A stretch of 64,000 nt of DNA. It comes from Gibbula magus (Eukaryota; Mollusca; Gastropoda; Trochida; Trochidae). This document shows positions 11,524 to 21,800 of the stretch, in pieces (positions within the stretch are counted from its first letter, which is position 1; the number at the start of each line of letters is the position of its first letter). The position numbers and the translations under genes are program-made. The DNA lies in NCBI GenBank assembly GCA_936450465.1, contig OW388293.1, forward strand, positions 48,908,040 through 48,972,039, read 5' to 3'. Under the pieces are notes generated by a model. That model made no database searches, was not told the origin of the DNA, and was given only the letters and a program-made list of their open reading frames with translations.

Positions 11524-12341
11524 AGGCACTGTAGCACTTTTTATAGTGTAATTATAGGTCCATTTCACGACCACAACACACGCACGTGTTACACGGAGGG
11601 TCTTCGACAGTTTGAAATTCCATCCGTGTAACACGTGCGTTTGTTGTGGTCGTGAAATGGACCAACGAGAGAAGAGGTCGCCTTCCGTGCGAAACTGTTG
11701 ACCTAGTTACGTCACTGCCGTCTTATCGAAACGCCGTGATTATTGCCTGGCGTAATGTAAGTGATGTAGCTCTAATTGAGGAGGTGACATAGAGGTAAGA
11801 CCGATGTTGATGATAGATAATGCATTAGGGAACACGTGTTCGGCGATAATTACCGATGTCATTTAATGGTAACGTTTAAAACAACATTTTTATCGGAGTT
11901 CAAAATTCCGGTTGATAAGCCTTGTAATATATATAGTGTATTACCTATATCTACCTATATCTATATTTCCACCCCAGCCTGTGGTATTTTGGTCGCACAG
12001 ATGACGCACAACGGTCTTTATGTCTGTGTCAAGGGGCCTTTAGACTGTAAAACATTGCAAGATCCGATAGGCCGTATTCGTAAAAATCGTTTAGGTAGAA
12101 AAAAAAGCGATGTATAAAGCGACAGAGGTAGATTAAAAGGTATCATGCGATTTTGATAGTTCAGACAGCAAGATCGTTGACCATTCCATCATGGTGCCAT
12201 ATATATATAATTCTGAGTATTTAGGTATCGTAACGTCAATTAGATCACTTGAGCCACCTTTGGGCGGCCATTTCAGTGTGAACACATTTTCCTTTTCGGG
12301 ATAACTATTTATTTCAGTAAAAACAACGTGCAACAGTGCCT
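11524..12341. mobile_element. TTAA-flanked element family 3
   Basis: TIR AGGCACTGTAGCAC at the left and GTGCAACAGTGCCT at the right, with TTAA at 11520-11523 and 12342-12345. 818 bp. It contains an independent palindromic insertion near its left end (11557-11663). No transposase frame. Confidence 0.75.
11557..11663. mobile_element. Long palindromic MITE (41-bp arms)
   Basis: Arms 11557-11597 and 11623-11663 are almost perfect inverted repeats starting GGTCCATTTCACGACCACAA, separated by a 25-bp loop. It is nested in the TTAA family 3 element, so it is younger. It would form a very stable hairpin. Confidence 0.85.
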
Positions 12342-12952
12342 TTAAACAATTACAATCAGAACCATTGCTTGTGTTTATGCTATACGACTTTCCCTACATA
12401 CCTGGTTTTCATTTTATGCAAAACACATTTGCACGTTTGACATGGGATATGCTTGTTTCAATTAAACCAGAAGCTCTTCATAAACACAACACACACGTTG
12501 GAATGGCGCTTCCACCTCCCATCCTCTGACGCCTGAGGTCAGAACATTAAGCCCCTGGTGATGACGGATGTCTCTCTCCTTAAGAAATAGTTACAGTGCA
12601 TGAGGGTTATGGTGTAATTAGGGCATACCGGAGGTGATACACGTTATATAATGTGTAAATATATGCTGTATATGTTTATATGATGCAATAATATAATCAG
12701 GAACTATTTCAACGAAGACACTCTATTACGCCGCCGGGTTTCTGTCCGGTTCACGGGGAATATGAGTCCTCACCAGCAGGTGGTTAAGTCTAGATTTATT
12801 CAGTGGAATTTTTTTAATTTGCATCCATAAGGTTTATTCACCCATCATTCCATCGCGAATTCCTTAGGTATGAAGCCAGTTTAACTTGTATGCAGCTTAA
12901 TTAATCAGTTTTTGTGCAGTTTCCATAGCCGCCGGCGCGTTTTGTATTCGCT

Positions 12953-14290
12953 ATAACTTTTTTCCTATTAGGTTTTGAGAACTCATATACATAACTTCTG
13001 ACTTATACCCCTGGGGAATTTTTTTGACATGTTCACATTCAAGGTCAAAGGTCAAGGTCACGGGTTCTGAAATCGCTAAAAAAAATCCTTGTAAACACGA
13101 TAACTTGAAAAATATTTGTGCTATCAGGCTCTTCTTTAGTGTATATCAACTATGGAGAAAGGCCAAAATTTGAAAAGGTTTTCGCTAACATCCGTCAAAG
13201 GTCAAGGTCATAGTGAGGTCACAACTTAAGCATGCTTTTGCAAAAATGTCTTATTTCAACTATTAACACTTTGAATCATTACATGATTGTGATCCACAAT
13301 GAAAAGTGATCACTGATTGTGTGACTTTGAATTTTAAAGGTAAAGGTCACGAGATAGGGTCATGGTCACCAGTTCTGAAATCACTAAATAACTTCTTTCC
13401 AAGGAGGTATCAACACCTCATATACATAACTTCTTTCTTGTACACCTGGGGAATTATTTTGACATGCTCACATTCAAGGTCAAAGGTCAAGGTCATGAGT
13501 TCTGAAATCACTACAAAAATCCTTGTAAACACGATTACTTCAACAACTTCTGTGCTTTCAGGCCCTTACTTGGTATATATCAACTATCGAGAAAGACTGA
13601 GATTTGAAAAGGTTTTCACTAAAATCTGTCCAAGGTCAAGGTCACAGCGAGATCACAACTTAAGCATGCAGTTGCGGACATGCCTTATCTTAACTATTAA
13701 CACTTTGAATCATTACATGATTGTTATACACAATGAAAAGTGATCATTGACTGTGTGACCTTGAAGATCAAAGGTCAAGGTCACGAGATATGGTCATGGT
13801 GACCAGTTCTGAAATCTGTAAATAACTTTTTTCCAAGAAGGTATTAACATCTCATATACATAGCTTCTTTCTTATAAATCTGGTGAATGATTTTGACTTC
13901 TTTCTTATAAATCTGGTGAATGATTTTGACATGTTCACATTCAAGGTCAAAGGTCAAGGTCACGAGTTCTTAAATCACTACAATAATCCTTGTAGACATG
14001 AAAACTTCTAACATTTTTGTGCTGTTAGGCTCTTATTTGGTATATATCAACTATGGAGAAAGACCAAGATCTGAAAATGTTTTCGCTTAAATCTGTCAAA
14101 GGTCAAGGTCACAGCAAGGTCACAACTTAAGCATGCTATTGTGAATATGCCTTATGTTACAATGGACACTTTGAGTCATTGCATGATTGTTGTACACAAT
14201 GAAAAGTAATCACTGATGGTGTGACCTTGAAGGTCAAAGGTCAAGGTCATGAGATTTTGGATAAGGCCATGTTAATCCTTTGATCCAATT
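12953..14290 (+). repeat. Tandem array of three ~434-bp units rich in AGGTCA
   Basis: Units begin near 12953, 13386 and 13820, each with 'cacctcatatacataactt', 'cattcaaggtcaaagg', 'ttgtaaacacgat' and 'cttaagcatgc'. The third unit has an extra 32-bp duplication (13881-13947). Each unit contains AAGGTCAAAGGTCAAGGTCA (13041, 13476, 13943; also 14230). The plus frame 13306-13743 lies within the array and is not a gene. Confidence 0.9.
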
Positions 14291-14499
14291 TTGAAATCAG
14301 AAATATTTTTTAAGAACAAGTTTGTAAAAAGTGACACCGGTGTTGATTCAACTTGTTAGAATAACTTGAATAATGAACAAATGTTTGTCCAAAAAAATAT
14401 TCCAATTTTATTTATGCTGAGGAGAAGGCGGAACAGGGAAAGGCGAGACCCAAAGTTTCGGAGCTGCTCTGCTTTTGCGGTGTCCCGCAAACGCTCATC

Positions 14500-14712
14500 T
14501 AGTTAATTAATTGTTGTTGCCAATAAAATCCCTGGTGTCAGAATATACAACTCAAAATGAGTTCGATACCGAAACACTTCAAACTATGATTCATATTGGG
14601 ACAAGAATCTTAGTTATCCATGTCCAGCCATCCGGCGATAAACCGAGCGCGTTGTTGCTTAACTTCACTGATAGCGATCATCTCAGCAGTACAAGGTTAA
14701 CGTGTTACCACA
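14500..14712 (-). mobile_element. 5S rRNA-derived SINE fragment
   Basis: The minus strand from about 14712 reads like the internal promoter half of 5S rRNA: GAAGTTAAGCAACAACGCGC then GGTTTATCGCCGGATGG, matching the 5S A box and C box positions. It is diverged and the body downstream is short. A second 5S-headed element is at 23660-24065. Confidence 0.7.
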
Positions 14713-14819
14713 CACACACACCGACATTTATCACCGATAGAATATGTAATATAGTGTGTTTTCGTTCTAACGATGAAATAATGATGGCAATCACCACCTT
14801 GTGAAGGGCCGATAATGTA

Positions 14820-16500
14820 TTGTAAACAATTATTGTTGCTTCCTGTTAAATGATTTTCACTCGAGAAAATATGCAGTATAATGTTTACAAAACGAAAGTA
14901 TTGTGCCCCGATATTTAATTTCATATGCAAATATAAGGTTTGGTTGCACAATGCAATAATTGGTATAACATAGTTGCTGATGTAATATTCTGATTTGAGT
15001 ACTAGTCCTAACATACACAGATTTCAATGAGATCATTTCCTCCTCATTCAGTAGCGAGGTGAATGTCAAATTTGACCTTTAATCAAAAATATGTTACTCA
15101 GATGGACCAGGAATGATGGAATATTTTTGCTTTTGAGGGCCGGGTTTATGATCACGTGAGGCAGGGGTGCCCTCTTTGTCCTTATTTTTGAGAGACTAAC
15201 GATCACCTGAGGCTTAGGGTAACTGGGTCATCAAAGAATCGTCTTGAACGTCGCCTTGAGAATGAGTTCATTGAGTTCAGACTTGCTCTCACCATGTCTA
15301 CACTCTCATAGAGGTGAATTAACTTATTTCTTCCCACAAGAGCGTTTTCGTGTCCTCGCAGTTTAGTATCCTGATTGAATGCAAACAAATTAAGCTGTAA
15401 AACCAACGACGATGTTTCAAACTGAGCATACAGTCTGTGTTCGTAGCTTGTGAGAAGACTAGATTTCTTTCACCTATTTCCACATATTTTTCACAAGAAA
15501 TTAGTGAGGCTATTTGGAATAAGGACGAAATCCGCGATAAGCCGCCTATTTGTAACAGAGACCGTGGGAAGTAATGACTTGAGAGAGAATGGTTTCTTAA
15601 ATAGAGATTTCTATCGGAGTATTCGATATTTTGTGTTTTGTATTTTTAATAATTTGACAACTTTACAAAATGAGGCTATATGATGTACATAGAGTGAGGA
15701 CTATTTTATCATCAGTTTGACCAACAATGTCTCATTGTGCTGTTGCTAAGCGCCGATGAACGGAAAAAAGGCGTAACGGGACATTGCTGATAATTCAATG
15801 ATCAGTTATTGGTTATTTTGTTATTTCTACTAATGTATATGATTTATTATTAACAAGATGTAAAATCACTAAAAGTATGTTCACCCGTAAATGTTTTTCC
15901 CCGTAATGCGAATAAACAACATGGCGGATACTGCCGCAAGATCTTTACCTTTAAGCATTCTCTCCCTGCAGAAGTGAACTTTAGTCACTGCTAGGGGATT
16001 TTGCGACAACCGAAAACGACGCCCAATTATTACAGACTCAGGTTACGTGGGAAGAAATGGCTTGCCTGAGAATGATTCTTAAATCGAGAGTTAGTAGTAT
16101 CCGCACTTTTGTTTTTATGATTTGTGTGATATGAAAAAAGTGAGAAAACGCAATTTTACTAATTTTAAGTAAATGAAAAATGAAACTTAGGGATATGTGA
16201 TTATTTATAATTCATATTTTTTTCTATTATTTTATTGTATCATTATTCATTTTCACAATTTACATATCAGTACATACAAATTGTCATACATAATGCATAC
16301 ATCTCATGCCATGCCCTGTTTGATGTAAAGCGAATTCCCTTCATTGTAATTAAGTGTTATCTTATCTTATTATACTAGAAATCGAGTCTCGCTAAACCAT
16401 TGTAGTAATGTAATGCGGTGATTCTGCGAGTCATGGTGGTAAGTGCAAGTTCATATATAGTCTAACACTTAGACTCTGAAACAAGTATATCACAATTTTA
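14820..16500. other. Degenerate duplications, otherwise featureless
   Basis: 15540-15615 and 16025-16105 are diverged copies ('gtgggaagtaatgacttgag' against 'gtgggaagaaatggcttgcc'). A stretch with 'catggcggatactgccg' at 15921-15937 resembles 11272-11287. These are decayed repeats. No exon-like segment was recognised. Confidence 0.45.
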
Positions 16501-16517
16501 TCAAATAATGTAATAAG

Positions 16518-16855
16518 TATATCACCCCTGGGAAACTCTATCGGAGAAATATGTACTCAAATTACCAGCCCTTGGTCGACGTGACGAAATCATTAACCAA
16601 TGAAAATGCTATATAGAATTCACTGAGTTTTCAAATCTTTCGCAAACTTTCTTGAAGTATATGTCGGTTATGTTTAATGAATTACCGATAGAGCTGTTGA
16701 ATGAATTTTCATTGGCTCGCAGGTCCGAGCTGCGTAGCAATGTGATTGGCTCACGCCGACCAGGGGCGGGTAATTTCCCTGATAGAGTGTCCCAGGGGTG
16801 ATATAGTGGAGAGTAACGGAGCATATATAAAACCCTGGGTAACCGAGGATGTGAT
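16518..16855. mobile_element. Inverted-repeat element
   Basis: 'tatcacccctgggaaactct' (left, from about 16519) recurs inverted on the right (about 16803-16784), followed in both arms by 'caaattac.cgccc'-like sequence. The right flank, read on the minus strand, contains 'ttttatatatgctccgttac'. A partial copy with that same flank is at 53380-53485. Confidence 0.6.
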
Positions 16856-17053
16856 ATGTTATGAAGAAGAATTTTTTTGAGAGTCTGGGTGTAAGACTAG
16901 CACTTTCATTGTAACGGAACACTCAAACCTTGCTTCATTTAGAAAAGAGCTCATTTTACAAAGCACAGGCGTCTCTGTACAGTGTCAGTTCGATAAATGG
17001 GAGTTAAGAAAACCTATATAAAGTTATAATGTTATGTTCTAATGTGCAATTTT

Positions 17054-17156
17054 GGAAAGAGCCCAAGTTCACTACTGCGTTAAAAAGGATTCGAATCCGT
17101 ACTTTGTGATCAGGACTTCGAACCCGCTAACCGTTGAGCTATATGTGTCTTTCCAA
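17054..17156 (-). mobile_element. tRNA-like sequence (SINE head or tRNA pseudogene)
   Basis: The minus strand reads TAGCTCAACGGTTAGCGGG (A box) and GGATTCGAATCC (B box) at tRNA spacing, bounded by an inverted TTGGAAAGA/TCTTTCCAA. It has no intact cloverleaf. Confidence 0.5.
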
Positions 17157-17761
17157 TGAAAGAAAATGTATGTTACTAGCTAGACTCGAGTACTTGACCA
17201 AGACAATCTCGGCGCAATCTACAACAACACAAAATTTATAAATTAATATTTTATTGTTTTTATTAACATTCACGATATAAAAGAATAAATTGATAGAGTG
17301 CATCGTTGGTTCGGATAGAATTTTAGAATTATATTTGGCAGATATCTGAAAGCTCACTTTAAAACCCTGACATAAATTGAGTATGTCAAAAATATGCTCA
17401 AAGAGCAAGCATAATGAGGCATATAGTCTTCATACAATGCACTATGGTAGAAAATCGGTACGTCAAATTGACGTGACGTCATGGCCAATGAATTGACGTA
17501 AAACGTTTCTCAGAAATGACTGTAGTAAAGTAATCTTATGTACGTTGTTACCCGTGAGAGAAACATGTCACTGTTGTGACGAATTATAATGTCACGTTTC
17601 TGCCATGACGTCACATTCAAGCTGAGGTTTGATTACATTGATATTAATGGTTGTCAATATAGACAGAGAACCCAATCCAAGTATTTTCTGAATCCAATAT
17701 ATCAACACGAGTTGATTAAAGTAACAACCATCCAAGGCTTGACTGTCAGAAGACACAAGGG

Positions 17762-17838
17762 TGATATGTAGCTCAGTTGGTAGAGTGTCCGCTCATCACC
17801 CGGAATACCGGGGTTCGATTCCCGGTCGCGCCATATCA
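17762..17838 (+). pseudogene. tRNA-like sequence, probable tRNA pseudogene
   Basis: The ends TGATATG and CATATCA can pair as an acceptor stem. A D-arm (GCTCAGTTGGTAGAGT) and a strong T-arm (CCGGGGTTCGATTCCCGG) are present. The anticodon arm is defective: the stem closes with a C-C mismatch and the loop TCATCAC lacks the invariant T33. No Pol III T-run follows. More likely a pseudogene or SINE head than a working tRNA. Confidence 0.55.
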
Positions 17839-18718
17839 AAAAACGTTAACATATGGGAATTGTTGCTCCCTTGCTTGACTTTCAGCATTATATATACGGA
17901 AACAGCAACGCTTTAACTTGCGCTTCAACTGTCGGGTGTTATTTGCACACAATGAATGTCAAATGTATGTATTGCGGACAATAAAGAGTTATTATTAGTA
18001 TTATTTATCATCCAGAATCATTCTTCAACAGTCGTCAACAAAAGCATGACAATATCTGATACACAAAACTGTCACCCGGCTTCTTCTAAGGTGTGCACAG
18101 TGCGGTCATATAATTGTGACGTCATCAACATTATAACATCATTATTACGTCAGCTGTTATGTTTAAAGCTTTGTGTGGTCATCAGCCCATGATGTAACAG
18201 CATTATGGCAATTCGGAAGTGATATCTACCGTGAGAGCCACTTTTGGATGATATGCGTTGTCAACGTGCAGTAATACTTTGTGTAAGTTAATTTTGAATC
18301 ACTTATGTAGTGATTGTATACACTGGCGATGCAAGGTGTTTTTGTTTTCAGTATCAACGTATGGCATTGGTTCATATTTCTACTGTAACGTTCACTCTGA
18401 CAACAATAACGATCGAGATTCATAATCGTCATAACTTTATGCAACAATATAAATAAACCTGATGTCAGGAAACTCACACAAGATCATATTCTATACCATC
18501 AACAACGTGACCGTTCTACTCGATTCTGGTCAAGGTTTTGCTAATGCTAGAATAAAGCGCATTTCTGCATTGAGTTCCGTTCTCACAACAAGGTTGAGTT
18601 CTCTGACGTGATGTATTTACATGAGTGATCTCCCTTTGAATCCAGGAAATGAGCTCATCACAGAGAACAATCACTTCCTTACATCTCTTCCTTTCCTAAG
18701 GCGTGTCTGGCAACGTCT

Positions 18719-18847
18719 CTATCTCTCGCTTGCCTCCCGCGGTGTGAACACAAACGGGATTGGCTTTGAAAATGTCCCGAATACCTCGTATATAATGTCT
18801 GGTTCTTCAAAGCCTTCTGGTAAAGATATTTTGAAATTTTGTAGCAC
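18719..18847 (-). CDS. P450 exon 9: C-terminal 42 residues and stop
   Basis: Acceptor GTTCTATTTCAG; phase 0 entry. Reads VLQNFKISLPEGFEEP and ends ...PREASER, then TAG (18721-18719). It contains the usual P450 C-terminal loop with KPIPFVFTPR. The plus-strand 18621-18851 and the out-of-frame minus 18679-18861 frames are shadows. No clear AATAAA on the minus strand was found just downstream. Confidence 0.92.
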   Translation of the reverse strand: MLQNFKISLPEGFEEPDIIYEVFGTFSKPIPFVFTPREASER

Positions 18848-21800
18848 CTGAAATAGAACAATCATATATCAGAAGGCGATAGAGTTGATGATCACTGAGT
18901 AGTGTAAGGTTTCATAAAGAAGGCTTTAGTTTGACTTAAATTCACGTGATTTCAACTGTTTGAGAGGCACATAAGTTGTATGATGTGGTACTGTGTTACT
19001 CTTAATGTAGTAGTAATGTAAATATGATATTAGCACCAAACTCTCGTTTAGTAACGATGTGGTGCCAAATAAGCCCCCCCCCCCCCCCCCCCCCCTCCCC
19101 CCACCCAAAAAAAAATAAGAAAAAAAAGAAAAAAGAATGTGTTTCTGGTTTCCGCCCGCATCAGTTTCAAACCCACGCCTCAGGTCTTTTTTTCTAGGTT
19201 TTAACAAAAGTATGGGCAGATAACTATAATTTGTTAGCCTCAGAATACATTGGACATAGAAAATGTCACTCGCTTCTGTTGGATGGAGTGAAGGGGTGAG
19301 ATTATTGACTATTTGGAATAGTAACACATATTTAGAGGGTTTGTGCTGTATTTATATACATACTTGTATAAATTGTGCATGTTTTATTTTATTTACATTT
19401 ACATTTTTATATATATGTTTAGACCTAATATTGAATGTGCGACCAAAACCAATACCCCTGAATGTATGACGTCACAATGTCAATATTATCGTCAAATGGT
19501 AATTGAATCGCGGAACTTCTAGTTCCATCACAATGATAGGTCAGTAAATAGAGAATCTTGAGTTTTCTCTCCATGCAACACCAGTTTAGTTAACTGAATT
19601 AACAACTCGCTAATACCATCTCATTAACTCATTTTTATAAAATGATATAACATACAGGATGTATATTATCATGTATATATTTAACTGCACTGAAAAGAAA
19701 CGTTTGATCAGTTCATCACTTAGCTTGCACTAAATACGACATAAGAGAAGAGTACTGAACTAATTACCTTGACAGCAATAAGGTTCATTTCCTGTTCCGC
19801 AAATCGCTGTCCAACACACTTTCGGGGACCGAAGCTGAATGGTAAGAGCGCAACCCCGGGAATATTGTTCGTGAGTTTCCGTGATTCGTTCCGTAACCAT
19901 CTTTCGGGTCGGTATACTTCCGGTTCATTCACAACTTCCGGGTTCTTGAGCAGTCGAGGGTTGTTCATGATCACAGTTGTCTGAAGATAGATAGTTAATT
20001 TTGGTATACTGTACATACCAGAGTAGCCAACTTATTTATCGCATGAATACATTCAATGGTATAAGAAGTTGACTACCCATACATCGTTGTTTTCCTTCAT
20101 ATCTACAACTTCTTAAATGCCTTTCAAAGAAGAAAATATACACCCGTTTAGACAGAGCCATAAGTAGAGGGGACTATACAATATCATTTATCCACACGCA
20201 GTTTTCATGCAGCTTCTTTCTATATTTTTCTTAACAAAGAGTGCTATCGGCGGGGTAGGACATGCCATATATACTGGGAGACACCTACATGTAGTCATGT
20301 GTATTACTCAGTTGAGTTAAGTTCAGCAACAACGGGTGCGTCTGGCCGGATGGTTGATCCTTCAATCCTGGTAATATCTCGCTTTGCTTTAGTTTAGTTT
20401 AAAGCTTATAAAGATTTATATAGATCACTAAATGTACAGATGTGTTGTCACTTTTGTAAGTGTAGAGATATATCTATATACGACAACTGTCATATGGCGC
20501 TACAGAGGATACAACATCGAGAACTCATCCAGAAACAACGGGAAGACGGGAAATATAGTTACAGGTATCGTCTAAAAGTGGAGAACAGACGATGTGGTTT
20601 ATTCCATTAGTTACTAACAGTTTCATTTTAATTCTAAACGACAGAATCTAAATCACATTTGGATAAATACATAAATGACATTGAAATTTGGTGTTTACAT
20701 TTTCAAAACTACCGATTGCTACATATATTTGTTTATTGATCAATACGTTATTATCACATTCAATACCTTCTCATGGATGGATGTTCATTGTTCATATGTT
20801 AACAAATGTCATATCTTACTTACTTAATCTAACGATAACAGCCTGAATAGATCTGTAATAGTAACATATCTAAAGGCAAATGATGAATGACATCTCACAT
20901 GCGTCACAGAAGAACGTATTTACACAAGCTATAATGGATATGCTGAGTAGCTTGACCCAGAAATAACTATTGATCTTCTACAACACGAGGATGACCTACA
21001 CTAGATTGAGAACACGCTCTCACTGCCTGGCCATTAACCTGTTCAATGGAACTCACTTATGTCCCGAACAATTAATACAATAACTCACTGTACACATATT
21101 AACTATATGCACTGAACAACAATGCAATAACTGACACTGTACACCTTGGTAGCTGTATACACCGATCAACTAATGCAAAAACTCACATTATCCACCTTGA
21201 TAAAGTTATGCACCAAACTTCTTATTCAATTACTCTCATCATCCATCTTGATAACTTAATGCACCGAACAACTAATTCAGTAACTCACATTATCCACCTT
21301 GGTAACGGTATAGACCGGACAACGGACTGTTGTGACTGTTATTGAATTCCTCGTGTGAGGTACAAATTGACATGTCGCTAGTATTGAATTCCTCGTGTGA
21401 GGTACAGCTTGACATGTCGTTATTATTGAATTCCTCGTGTGAGGTACAACTTTACATGTCGTTATTATTGAATTCCTCGTGTGAGGTACAGCTTGACATG
21501 TCGTTATTATTGAATTCCTCGTGTGAGGTACAACTTTACATGTCGTTATTATTGAATTCCTCGTGTGAGGTACAGCTTGACATGTCGTTATTATTGAATT
21601 CCTCGTGTGAGGTACAACTTTACATGTCGTTATTATTGAATTCCTCGTGTGAGGTACAACTTTACATGTCGTTATTATTGAATTCCTCGTGTGAGGTACA
21701 AATTGACATGTCGTTATTATTGAATTCCTCGTGTGAGGTACAAATTGACATGTCGCTAGTATTGAATTCCTCGTGTGAGGTACAGCTTGACATGTCGTTA

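Noticed and set aside
13306..13743. 145-codon plus ORF
   Set aside because: Entirely inside the 434-bp tandem array; the equivalent frame in the other units is broken.
17762..17838. Functional tRNA gene
   Set aside because: Acceptor, D and T arms are plausible but the anticodon stem-loop lacks T33 and has a mismatch; no terminator T-run.
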